Part shown: in pieces, positions 7,725 to 14,856 of the stretch
Position numbering within the stretch: position 1 is the first letter of the stretch
Layout of the letters: every line of letters starts with the position of its first letter
Origin: CAJWLW01 sp963580095
GTDB lineage: Bacteria; Verrucomicrobiota; Lentisphaeria; JABSQK01; CAJWLW01
Length of the DNA: 20,911 bases
Assembly (NCBI GenBank): GCA_963580095.1
Contig: CAUZJQ010000043.1
Location: 1-20,911 of the forward strand
Direction of reading: 5' to 3'
Position numbers and translations under genes: made by a program
The notes under the pieces: model-generated
Seen by the model: the letters and a program-made list of their open reading frames with translations, nothing else
The model's database searches: none
What the model was told of the DNA's origin: nothing

Positions 7725-8639
7725 TTAGTGCAGCCGGATTTCTTTGTCCGTGCCGAGTGCTTGCCGTGCCATTTCCTCGGCGTGATACGAACTGCGGACC
7801 ATCGGCGCGCTGCGCACTGCTTTGAAGCCGATCGCGTACGCCATCTCCGACCACGCCTCGAACTGTGCTGGTTCAACGTATCGGTCCAGGTCCCAATGCC
7901 CGCGAGTCGGCGGCAGGTACTGCCCGATGGTGAGGATGTCCACCTCTGCGGCGCGCAGGTCGCGCAGCACGGTTTCCACTTCTGCGTCGGTCTCGCCGAG
8001 CCCCACCATGATACCTGACTTCGTCGCGGTCCGTCCGGGCACTGCAAGCTGCTTTGCCATTGTCAGTACACTCAGTGATCGGTCGTAACGTCCGCCGCTG
8101 CGTACCGGACCGGTGAGGCGCTCGCAGGTCTCCATATTGTGGTTGAACACTGTCGGTTCCGCCGCCAGCACCTGCTCGACGAGTGGCCGACGCCCCTTGA
8201 AGTCGGGTGTCAGTACCTCGATGCCGCCGTCCGGAATGCGCTCGCGCAGTGCCGCGATCGTCTCGGCGAAATGCCCCGCCCCTTTGTCCGGCAGGTCATC
8301 GCGATTGACGCTGGTGACGACGACGTATTTCAGCGCCAGGCGTGCCGCGGCTTCGGCGACTTTGCCGGGTTCGTCGGGATCGACCGGTTCCGGCTTGAAT
8401 GAATCGATGGCGCAGAAGGTGCATTTGCGCGTGCAGCGGTTACCCAACAGCATGAAAGTGGCCGTGCGCCGATGCCAGCACTCGGCGATATTCGGGCACT
8501 TGGCGCTCTGGCAAACAGTGTTGAGATCGAGGTCCTCGATCAGGTCCAACACATCGGTGCGGTTCTGTCCGACTTGCACCTTGACGCGAATCCAGGGCGG
8601 CAGTCGTTGTAGATCATTTTTTGTAGCGGGTGCACTCAT
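7725..8639 (-). CDS. lipA: Lipoyl synthase LipA
   Basis: LipA is the radical SAM enzyme that inserts two sulfur atoms into the octanoyl group bound to lipoyl domains of 2-oxoacid dehydrogenases and the glycine cleavage system. The protein is 304 residues, a normal length. Both iron-sulfur motifs are intact: the auxiliary cluster C43-x4-C48-x5-C54 (CQSAKCPNIAEC) and the SAM cluster C69-TRK-C73-TF-C76, together with the C-terminal RSSYHAEE that supplies the serine ligand of the auxiliary cluster. The start MSAPATKN at 8639 fits the family N-terminus. It lies 42 bases downstream of lpxI on the same strand and is probably cotranscribed. No lipB is in the window. Confidence 0.97.
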   Translation of the reverse strand: MSAPATKNDLQRLPPWIRVKVQVGQNRTDVLDLIEDLDLNTVCQSAKCPNIAECWHRRTATFMLLGNRCTRKCTFCAIDSFKPEPVDPDEPGKVAEAAARLALKYVVVTSVNRDDLPDKGAGHFAETIAALRERIPDGGIEVLTPDFKGRRPLVEQVLAAEPTVFNHNMETCERLTGPVRSGGRYDRSLSVLTMAKQLAVPGRTATKSGIMVGLGETDAEVETVLRDLRAAEVDILTIGQYLPPTRGHWDLDRYVEPAQFEAWSEMAYAIGFKAVRSAPMVRSSYHAEEMARQALGTDKEIRLH

Positions 8640-8681
8640 TGGTCGTCCGGTGAGATGCGTGAAAAACGTGGTTAACCTTAG

Positions 8682-9557
8682 TCATATCCGTTGTTCTGTC
8701 AATCTCCCGGCCTCGTCGAAGGCCAGGTTGACAGCACCGTCGAAACCGACCAGTGCGATCTTGGCAGCATCGAGCGCGGCAAGCAGCCGGTCGCGTTCGA
8801 GAAGAAGCGTCCGTCCGGCCTCTACCGCCAAGACCTTGGCACTGGCCTCCTGTAGTGCGTTGACTGTCCACGGCCCGATACAAGGGACGTCGAATCGCAT
8901 GTCATGATTGGGTTTGGTGCGCTTTACCACCGTCACACCGCCGTGCCCGAGCTCGCCGCCGCGGCGGATCGCCTTGTCGGTACCTTCGAAAGCCTCCACT
9001 GCCAGCACCGTGCCATTTTTTACGACCACCGTCTGGCCGATATCCAAACGGCTGCTCGCCTGTGCCACGTAGCGTCCGTAGTCGATATCCGCCTGATACT
9101 TCCTTGCCGGCTTGACGCGCCCGATCACACCGGGCTGCGCCAGGTATTCCTCCAGGTACAGCGTTGCCGGCATGACCTCGACGCCGTCGCGGACGAACTC
9201 GTCGGCGATTGTCCCAAAAATTGACTCGGCGTTGCGGGTGCGCAGCGCTTTCAGGATTTTCAAGGTTCGCAGGTCCGGACGCATCCCCTTGAACAGCCGC
9301 CCGGGTTTGATCTGCCCGGCGAATACCACATGCTGCACCTGCTGCCGTTGCAGTGCCTTGATCGTCTTGTTGAGCTGGCCGACGTATACCCAGGCGACCT
9401 CATCGGCGCACTCGGCGATTGCCGGATCCGTCTCGCCATGCATTGCCACTGCCATCATGTGCCCGACGCCGCGGCGCTTGGCTTCATGGCAGAGCATCAA
9501 CGGGTATTCGCCGCGGCCGGCGACGACGCCCAGACGTTCCAGAGGTTTCTCACTCAT
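8682..9557 (-). CDS. lpxI: UDP-2,3-diacylglucosamine pyrophosphatase LpxI
   Basis: LpxI hydrolyses UDP-2,3-diacylglucosamine to lipid X, the fourth step of lipid A synthesis, in bacteria that lack LpxH. The 291-residue product matches the LpxI/DUF1009 family: the N-terminal LGVVAGRGEYPL nucleotide-binding-like start, the hinge, and the C-terminal DIGQTVVVKNGTVLAVEAFEGTD and RFDVPCIG blocks. D223 in RFDVP is the likely counterpart of the catalytic Asp of the Caulobacter enzyme. The ATG at 9557 places MSEKPLERLGVVAG exactly as in the family; the frame is open for 39 more codons upstream, but that extension has no family resemblance. A promoter lies immediately upstream and there is no Shine-Dalgarno. 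Its presence shows that the host makes lipid A. Confidence 0.94.
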   Translation of the reverse strand: MSEKPLERLGVVAGRGEYPLMLCHEAKRRGVGHMMAVAMHGETDPAIAECADEVAWVYVGQLNKTIKALQRQQVQHVVFAGQIKPGRLFKGMRPDLRTLKILKALRTRNAESIFGTIADEFVRDGVEVMPATLYLEEYLAQPGVIGRVKPARKYQADIDYGRYVAQASSRLDIGQTVVVKNGTVLAVEAFEGTDKAIRRGGELGHGGVTVVKRTKPNHDMRFDVPCIGPWTVNALQEASAKVLAVEAGRTLLLERDRLLAALDAAKIALVGFDGAVNLAFDEAGRLTEQRI

Positions 9558-9563
9558 GGTTGC

Positions 9564-9592
9564 ACTGTACCAAGGCTCAGCAGGCAAGTCAA
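9564..9592 (-). promoter_or_regulatory. Promoter of lpxI-lipA, predicted leaderless start
   Basis: Read on the minus strand: TTGACT (9592-9587), a 17-base spacer, and TACAGT (9569-9564). Six bases (GCAACC) then separate the -10 from the ATG, so the standard start of transcription falls on the A of the lpxI start codon at 9557. The -35 matches the consensus at 5 of 6 positions. Confidence 0.65.
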
Positions 9593-9781
9593 TTCGTAGG
9601 CAAAGCCCAGTGCCGGGGTTCCGTGTCGCACGGATCCGAAAATTCACTACATGCCTGTCGTCGAACTGAAGCAAACGAGCCGTGAGGCACTTCCCTGCCG
9701 CTGTCGCTTTGCGGAGCGGACCGTCTGCTCATGGCCCGACCGAACGACCCTAAGGTTGCCGTTTGGCGGTACCCGGGGCAC
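9593..9781. other. Intergenic region without recognised features
   Basis: Together with the flanking promoters and leader, this fills the 345-base gap between the divergent lpxI and ribosomal-protein genes (9558-9902). I see no coding signature, tRNA, repeat or strong hairpin in this stretch. Confidence 0.4.
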
Positions 9782-9810
9782 TTGAAAACCCCGTATTATA
9801 CCGGTATGGT
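9782..9810 (+). promoter_or_regulatory. Promoter for small ribosomal protein gene
   Basis: TTGAAA (9782-9787), a 17-base spacer, and TATGGT (9805-9810). The predicted start of transcription near 9817 gives a leader of about 86 bases before the ATG at 9903. The -10 is imperfect (4 of 6). Confidence 0.5.
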
Positions 9811-9902
9811 AGACGTTTTTTCGCGTTTTGAGTACTCATCTGCAGTGCTGCTCCGGGCGTGGAAGAACGAGTCGACATTTACCGTGGGCAACCGGAGGGA
9901 TC

Positions 9903-9992
9903 ATGGGGAATCTCAAGAAGCAAAGGCGCAAGAAGATCGCCAAGCACAAGCGCCGCAAGCGCTTGAAGGCCATGCGCCACAAGAACAAATAA
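9903..9992 (+). CDS. Small basic ribosomal protein, mS38/bS22 (AURKAIP1/COX24) type
   Basis: An ATG at 9903 with Shine-Dalgarno GGAGGG (9894-9899) opens a 29-residue frame ending in TAA at 9992. The product begins MGNLKKQRRKKIAKHKRRK and is about half Lys and Arg. This is the pattern of the AURKAIP1/COX24 C-terminal domain family: the mitochondrial ribosomal protein mS38 and its small bacterial counterparts such as mycobacterial bS22, which bind 16S rRNA in the small subunit. It stands alone with a promoter upstream and a strong hairpin terminator 34 bases after the stop, an arrangement typical of an abundant short mRNA. It is easily missed by gene callers because of its size. Assignment rests on size, composition and the KKxRRKKxxKHKRRKRL spacing. 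Confidence 0.85.
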   Translation: MGNLKKQRRKKIAKHKRRKRLKAMRHKNK

Positions 9993-10026
9993 TTTCGTGT
10001 CGCCTTTGGCTGACCGCGATATTCAG

Positions 10027-10062
10027 CAGACCCGCGGCTACTTGTGGCCGCGGGTCTGTTTC
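10027..10062 (+). terminator. Rho-independent terminator after the ribosomal protein gene
   Basis: CAGACCCGCGGC (10027-10038) and GCCGCGGGTCTG (10047-10058) form a perfect 12-base GC-rich stem around an 8-base loop. TTTCGTCT follows, a short and interrupted T-run. It lies 34 bases past the stop codon. Confidence 0.85.
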
Positions 10063-10099
10063 GTCTGCGAGGATCGCGACAACTCATCTATGTTTCTCG

Positions 10100-10396
10100 A
10101 TGTGGATGCTGCTGCTGGCGGTAACCCTGGGCTGTGAGCAGACCCGCGACACGAATATACTGACCGAAGAGCTGCCTATATTGTCCGCTGGGAAAACACA
10201 GGCCGAGAAGTTCAGCCCGTGCCCCGGGGGTTTTATACTCAACGGCAATGGCGCCGGTGCCGGGACGATCGCCGAGGCAGCCATCCTCATTGAACAGGCG
10301 TTGGATCCGGACGAAACCGTTCGGAATCCTGTCAAGTCCGAGCATGTCGGCGAACGGCGGAATTTACGCCAATCCGCGCCGCTCGACCAACTATGA
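10100..10396 (+). CDS. Possible small lipoprotein or exported protein, unknown
   Basis: A 98-residue frame that opens with MWMLLLAVTLGCEQ, a short hydrophobic segment ending in Gly-Cys, and stops in an ATGA overlap with the next gene (TGA 10394-10396, ATG 10393-10395). The leader lacks the usual positive N-terminus and its lipobox (TLGC) is imperfect, and there is no Shine-Dalgarno close to the ATG at 10100. The mature part contains a Gly-rich segment (GGFILNGNGAGAG) and no known domain. In favour of it being real are the coupling to the next gene and the position directly after a terminator; against it are the weak start signals. Confidence 0.42.
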   Translation: MWMLLLAVTLGCEQTRDTNILTEELPILSAGKTQAEKFSPCPGGFILNGNGAGAGTIAEAAILIEQALDPDETVRNPVKSEHVGERRNLRQSAPLDQL

Positions 10397-11349
10397 GAAT
10401 CAATCCGACATTTCTCATTCTATGTGTTTTTGCATTGATTTCGGCCGTGTTCCTGCTCTCTGAGGTGCGAGGCCCGTTCAAAGGCTGGGCCACCGATGTG
10501 TACCACGCCGCCAACTACGAGGAGCCGATCCCGGCCCCCGGCCCCGAAGAAAAACCGCCGGAAGAACCGCCGCCGGACGAGCCGCCGCCCGAAACCGATC
10601 CGAACGAATCACCGCCGATGTCGGAGCTCGAGCTGCTGTACAACGACGAACATACGAAAGCCCTTGCGACCATGACACCTCCGACGCTCGGTGAGCAGTA
10701 CTCCATCAAGCTTCGCAACAAGATGACCGTCGAGGGTCGCCTCTTTGAGGTTGCTGCCGGCCGCATCAAACTGCAAGTCAAATACGGCACTATGTTCATT
10801 CCCGTTGACAACGTCCACCCCACCGAGTACGTGCGCCTGTTTCCCGAGCAGGCCGCCAAGCTGATGGCCGTCAAAGTCGTCAACGAGATTCTCAAGCAGC
10901 GCGCTGCCGTAGCCTCTGTACCCGACGGTGAGCCAGACGTCACAACCGAACCGATCAGGCGCCCACCGCCGGCCACTGCCCGCGCCAAATACGACCCATC
11001 ACCCGCGGCCACCCCGAAACACCTGAAGGATACCGTGAACGTGTACGGCCAGTGGCTGGAGTTTCAGAAGCGTCGTGTCGGGGTCCAGTTCGTCGATGAG
11101 ATTTACGCCAAGGAATCGGGGCGCAACGTCGAGTTGTACATGGTGATGAACGAGGCCTACACCGTTCAGGATTATGATGTCCGGTTCAGCTTGGCAGACG
11201 GACTGTGGAAGGCCTGGTCTTTCCGTTGCCAGGGTGCCGGACTGATCCGCAGCATGTCCAACGCCCACATGATTTTCATCGTCGACAAGCTCAAGATCGT
11301 CGGTGGCTCATCTATCCATGACGGCGCCGATGTGTGGGTCGAGAAGTAG
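10393..11349 (+). CDS. Membrane-anchored protein with proline-rich linker, unknown
   Basis: A 318-residue protein. Residues 6-23 form a single N-terminal membrane helix. Residues 45-75 are a linker made almost entirely of Pro, Glu and Asp (PEEPPPDEPPPE). A small predicted beta domain follows at about 100-155 (YSIKLRNKMTVEGRLFE, then TMFIPVDNV), which looks like an SH3- or Sm-like barrel. After a second Pro-rich linker comes a C-terminal globular domain at about 215-318. The layout suggests an inner-membrane anchor with the domains projecting into the periplasm. I do not recognise the family. Start at the ATG overlapping the upstream stop. Confidence 0.75.
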   Translation: MRINPTFLILCVFALISAVFLLSEVRGPFKGWATDVYHAANYEEPIPAPGPEEKPPEEPPPDEPPPETDPNESPPMSELELLYNDEHTKALATMTPPTLGEQYSIKLRNKMTVEGRLFEVAAGRIKLQVKYGTMFIPVDNVHPTEYVRLFPEQAAKLMAVKVVNEILKQRAAVASVPDGEPDVTTEPIRRPPPATARAKYDPSPAATPKHLKDTVNVYGQWLEFQKRRVGVQFVDEIYAKESGRNVELYMVMNEAYTVQDYDVRFSLADGLWKAWSFRCQGAGLIRSMSNAHMIFIVDKLKIVGGSSIHDGADVWVEK

Positions 11350-11693
11350 TCCAGTCGGCAAGCCAGTTGACCTCGATGAGGGCGAGGCGTACCGGGAGAA
11401 GTGGTTGCGTATTTCGACGAAAAGGTATTTGGAAACTCTCCCGCGACCCTCTATCACCTTACGGATCCTGCAAAAGATCTGGAAGTAGCCTGTTGCCTAC
11501 GCCTTGCCGGCGATCGGCCAGCGCAGTATATTTCGAGTTGTCTGTTTGCTGCGGCGCGGCGTCGGTTTCGGCGTGGGTATCGTATCTGCGTCGATAACCG
11601 CAAATGGTTGTCACCGACTCCTGAACACACACCTGCCACAAGCCCGACAGCGTTGTCTGAAACGGCTGTGATCTTATTGAATTGGAGGATGTT
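11350..11693. other. Gap upstream of the parvulin gene
   Basis: The 344-base gap contains the promoter at 11504-11532 and a leader of about 155 bases. The first 150 bases, up to 11503, hold short open frames in two plus-strand phases, for instance one starting at the GTG 11401, that do not match any family I know; this may be a remnant of a lost gene. No terminator for the preceding gene is obvious. Confidence 0.35.
11504..11532 (+). promoter_or_regulatory. Promoter for the parvulin-type chaperone gene
   Basis: TTGCCG (11504-11509), a 17-base spacer, and TATATT (11527-11532, 5 of 6 matches). Transcription would start near 11539, leaving a leader of about 155 bases, which is long for a simple leader. 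I see no recognisable riboswitch in it. Confidence 0.55.
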
Positions 11694-14237
11694 ATGTCAC
11701 TTGCGACAATGAACAGGTGGTTCATGGACCACCCGAAGATGGGTAAGGCCTTTCTCGTAATCGTGTTTGTTTTACCACTCGTTCTGCTGTTTGGCATCGG
11801 CGGTATCGATGCCGGCTGCGGCCTCAATCAGGGAGGTGCAGTCGGTAAACTGGGCGACCGCGTCATCACCCAGGACGAGATTGAGCAGCAATTTTTCAGC
11901 TTTGACCTCTGGTACCGTGTCAACTACAACCAGGGCTTCACCACCAGCAGCCAGTCCGTTATCTCCGCGGTCTCTGATTACCTTTTTCGCCGGCTTCGGG
12001 CGCTGCGCGAGGCTGAGGCGCTCGGAATCGACGAGGTCACACCCGAGGAGTTCACCGCCTACATCACCAACCATCGAGGGCTCCAATCTCCGTCCGACCC
12101 CAACAACGCGAGTTCCCCGGGTGTCTACGACGAGAACAGGTTCAACCAATTGCGGGACTTCTTCATTTCCCAGCGTGGGTTGAAGGGCAGCGCGTTCGAT
12201 GAGCTTTGGAAGCAGAACATCATCATTGATCGCATGGAAAACCGCATCACCCAGTCCGTCGCCGTGACGCTGACCGAGCTGCAACTCAACTTCCTGCGCA
12301 GCGGTAGCCAGGTCGAGGGGCAGATTCAGAGATTCAACTCCGGAGACCACCTGATTGACATCGAAGTAACGGATGAAGAAGTCGAAGCCTACTTCAACGA
12401 GAACATGGAAGAACGCTACATGACCCCGCCGCAGACCAGGCTGCAGGTCGTCGCGTTCAAAATTGCGGACTTTGCAAGGGACGCTGGTTTTACGCCTACA
12501 GAAGACGAAATGCGCGCCGCGTACGACGAGTACAAGGACGACTATTTCGCCAAACGCCAGCACCATCTTCGCCACATCCTGTTCACCGTCAACCTGCCTG
12601 ACTCAGAAGAAGTCGTGAAGGAGAAGCGCGATGAGCTGACAACGCTGTTGGTGTCCATTCGCGCCCAGGAGAACTTCGAGGAAATGGCAAAACTGCACAG
12701 CGATGACTTTGAGACGAAGGACAAGGGCGGAGACCTGGGATTCATTGACGAGACGTTCCTGGAAAACGAAGTACGAAATGCCGCGCGCAAGCTCGAAGCC
12801 GGAGAGATCAGTGACGTGCTGACCACCAAACGTGGCTTCCAGGTCATTCAGAAGATCGAAGAGCGTCAGTATCTGCCTTACGAAGATTCACTCGATGAAC
12901 TCATCGAAACCATGGAGCTGCGCACCCACTACGAGAAGAACAAGGAAAAGTACCAGAGCCAGGAACTGAAAGGCCGCCGTATCCTTAAGCTTGTCAAGAA
13001 AAACGCCACACCGGAGGAGAAGCAGGAAATCCGCGAGGGCCTCGAGAAGATCCTCGCCGAAGTGCGTGAGGACGCGAAATTGTTCCACCGCAACGCGCGT
13101 TTCAAGAGTGACGGTCCGAATGCCTTCAAGGGCGGCCTGCTCGACTGGTTCCCGGTCGGCTCGTTCCAGAAGAAAGTCGAGGACACCCTGGTGTCACTCA
13201 AGAACGATGAAATCAGTGACATTTTCGAATCACCCGAAGGCCTCAACATCGTGCAGAGGCTCGGCGCACGTGAATTCAAACCTTTCCGGGAAATCCGTGA
13301 CGAAATCCGCCGCATCAAATCACTCGATGGCGCGAACACCGCCCGGACCCAGGCGCTCGAAGCAGCCTACACCTTTGTCGACGGCTTCCAGGATGCCACT
13401 GAAGACGAAGAAGACGGGCTTGCGATCTCAAAGGTTTTTCAACAGCATTGCAGTACACCCGGCCGTGGAAAGCTGTGCGTGAGTAGCGGCTTCTTCAGCG
13501 ACGCCGCCGCCGTCATCCCCGAAGTGCCCGGTGATGGTATCGAGCTCATCGGGGTCGGCGCAAAGTGCAGCCAGGACAGGCCCTACACCAGTGTCGTGGC
13601 TAGCGACGATTACGTCTACATGGGCTGCTGGCTTGAGAGTGTGCCGACGACACCGTCGTCGCTGAAGGAGGAAACTGCCGATGGTGACGTGATGGTGCTC
13701 TCGAAGATGGGACGCCAGGCGAAAACCGACCTGCAGGCGGCCAAGGCCCTCGACGCCGCGCGCGAAGCCGCGCGTGCCGTGCATGCTGATCTCGCCGAAC
13801 GCATTGCTGCAGGCGTTCCCTTCGCTGAAGCCGCTGAAGCCGCCAAAGCCGATTTCACAGAAACGACGTTTCCGCTCTCCCGTGGCCCCGATCCCGTCGG
13901 CGCGGATGACGATACGCCGACCGTCGTCAAAGACCTCGCCGAGGAATCGCCAAACGATACGCTTGCCGCGCCGAAGGACACAGCCAAGGGTGCGGTCATC
14001 GTCTATGTGGCTAAGCACTTCTACCCCGAAAACCGCAGCTTCAGTTCGAACCGGGGTATCATGATGTACCAGTACATAGACCGGAGGCAGAGTGCTGCCA
14101 TCGAAGGGTTCTACGCCGACCTCGCAGAAAAATACGAACTCCTGCTCCCCGTCGGTTCCTTTCTACAGGACAATCCCGATGGGCTTACCACGTCCGGCGG
14201 CAGCGGCCGCAGCAATCGCGACGGCAGCGGCGGTTGA
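11694..14237 (+). CDS. Membrane-anchored PpiD/SurA-like peptidyl-prolyl isomerase
   Basis: The product is 847 residues from the ATG at 11694, which has Shine-Dalgarno GGAGG (11684-11688) five bases upstream; a TTG at 11682 lies over that site and is rejected. One membrane helix (residues about 19-37) anchors it, followed by a SurA-N-like helical chaperone region (about 45-280) that begins with KLGDRVITQDEIEQQ. A parvulin rotamase domain at about 290-390 has RHILF, KGGDLGFI and GEISDVLTTKRGFQVIQKIEER. A second, more divergent parvulin-like unit lies at about 425-525 (GRRILKLV, GGLLDWFPVGSF, then SPEGLNIVQRLG). The C-terminal 300 residues include several cysteines and an Ala-rich helix, ending in a Gly/Ser tail. 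It probably assists folding of exported proteins from the inner membrane, as PpiD does. It is longer than E. coli PpiD (about 620 residues). Confidence 0.88.
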   Translation: MSLATMNRWFMDHPKMGKAFLVIVFVLPLVLLFGIGGIDAGCGLNQGGAVGKLGDRVITQDEIEQQFFSFDLWYRVNYNQGFTTSSQSVISAVSDYLFRRLRALREAEALGIDEVTPEEFTAYITNHRGLQSPSDPNNASSPGVYDENRFNQLRDFFISQRGLKGSAFDELWKQNIIIDRMENRITQSVAVTLTELQLNFLRSGSQVEGQIQRFNSGDHLIDIEVTDEEVEAYFNENMEERYMTPPQTRLQVVAFKIADFARDAGFTPTEDEMRAAYDEYKDDYFAKRQHHLRHILFTVNLPDSEEVVKEKRDELTTLLVSIRAQENFEEMAKLHSDDFETKDKGGDLGFIDETFLENEVRNAARKLEAGEISDVLTTKRGFQVIQKIEERQYLPYEDSLDELIETMELRTHYEKNKEKYQSQELKGRRILKLVKKNATPEEKQEIREGLEKILAEVREDAKLFHRNARFKSDGPNAFKGGLLDWFPVGSFQKKVEDTLVSLKNDEISDIFESPEGLNIVQRLGAREFKPFREIRDEIRRIKSLDGANTARTQALEAAYTFVDGFQDATEDEEDGLAISKVFQQHCSTPGRGKLCVSSGFFSDAAAVIPEVPGDGIELIGVGAKCSQDRPYTSVVASDDYVYMGCWLESVPTTPSSLKEETADGDVMVLSKMGRQAKTDLQAAKALDAAREAARAVHADLAERIAAGVPFAEAAEAAKADFTETTFPLSRGPDPVGADDDTPTVVKDLAEESPNDTLAAPKDTAKGAVIVYVAKHFYPENRSFSSNRGIMMYQYIDRRQSAAIEGFYADLAEKYELLLPVGSFLQDNPDGLTTSGGSGRSNRDGSGG

Positions 14238-14263
14238 TCTGTCTGTTGACCGCACGACGAGGA

Positions 14264-14713
14264 TTATCCGGCTGACAGTGCCGCAGCCGGTGCGGTCTCG
14301 ATCTGATCCGCCAGCACCGCCGGAATCTCTGCCGACTTCATGGCGCCGTCATCCTGCATAGTGACGCAGACGCTGACAATCGTACCGACCCCTGCCAGGA
14401 TACGCGCATCCCGACCCGCCTTGTAGATGTGAAAGCGATACTCGATCGCCTTCGCCTTTTTTTCCGCTACCAACAGATCCACTTCGATTTCGTCCTCGAA
14501 GCGGATTGGCTTCCGGTAGTCGCACTCGGCGCGAACCCGCGGCCAGCCGTACTGACAGCCGTCGATCTCCGTGTGGACCGAATAGCCCAGCGAGCGGATG
14601 AAGGCGTGCTCGGTCATTTCCATGTAGCGAAAGAAATTGGAAAAATGCACAATACCCGCCATGTCGGTTTCACAAAACTCGATGCGTTTCTTGAAGATGA
14701 ATTGCCAAGCCAT
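14264..14713 (-). CDS. YbgC/FadM-like acyl-CoA thioesterase (hotdog fold)
   Basis: A 149-residue protein of the 4-hydroxybenzoyl-CoA thioesterase/YbgC family, which hydrolyses acyl- or aroyl-CoA thioesters. The active-site region FCETDMAGIVHFSNFFRYMEMTEHAF is the family signature, with the catalytic Asp in ETDMAG and the long helix after it; a central RVRAECDYRKPIRFEDEIEV block follows. I chose the ATG at 14713 because MAWQFIFKKRIEF matches family N-termini and has a purine-rich AAGAAAG upstream; an in-frame ATG at 14758 would add 15 polar residues. It has its own likely -10 element and lies 143 bases after the glycosyltransferase stop, so it may be a separate unit. It converges on the parvulin gene with 26 bases between stops. 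Confidence 0.88.
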   Translation of the reverse strand: MAWQFIFKKRIEFCETDMAGIVHFSNFFRYMEMTEHAFIRSLGYSVHTEIDGCQYGWPRVRAECDYRKPIRFEDEIEVDLLVAEKKAKAIEYRFHIYKAGRDARILAGVGTIVSVCVTMQDDGAMKSAEIPAVLADQIETAPAAALSAG

Positions 14714-14767
14714 GATTCTTTCTTCTTGTCTTGCCGTGGAACGGTCGCTCTCAGCCATTAATGTGAC

Positions 14768-14773
14768 AGTATA
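14768..14773 (-). promoter_or_regulatory. Possible -10 element for thioesterase gene
   Basis: TATACT on the minus strand (14773-14768) lies in the 143-base gap before the thioesterase gene. No good -35 is found at 16-18 bases. Transcription would begin around 14761, leaving about 48 bases before the preferred ATG at 14713 and only 3 before the ATG at 14758. Confidence 0.35.
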
Positions 14774-14856
14774 GTGCTGATCTCCCAATCACGATCGAGA
14801 GAAATTGGTACTGCAAAATCGAACGGCACTAAGATAAGCGCCGATGCCCCGAATCG

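Noticed and set aside
8113..8907. A 264-codon open frame on the plus strand
   Set aside because: It is antisense to lipA and the end of lpxI, both firmly identified; its composition is Ser/Arg-rich shadow sequence.
9731..10396. A 221-codon open frame on the plus strand
   Set aside because: Its first two thirds run in another phase through the well-supported small ribosomal protein gene and through the terminator hairpin, and have no protein-like character. Only the last 98 codons are kept as a possible gene.
11682..11693. TTG start for the parvulin gene, adding four residues
   Set aside because: The TTG overlaps the Shine-Dalgarno GGAGG that serves the ATG at 11694.
11772..12575. A 267-codon open frame on the minus strand
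   Set aside because: It is antisense to the chaperone part of the parvulin gene and has no domain.
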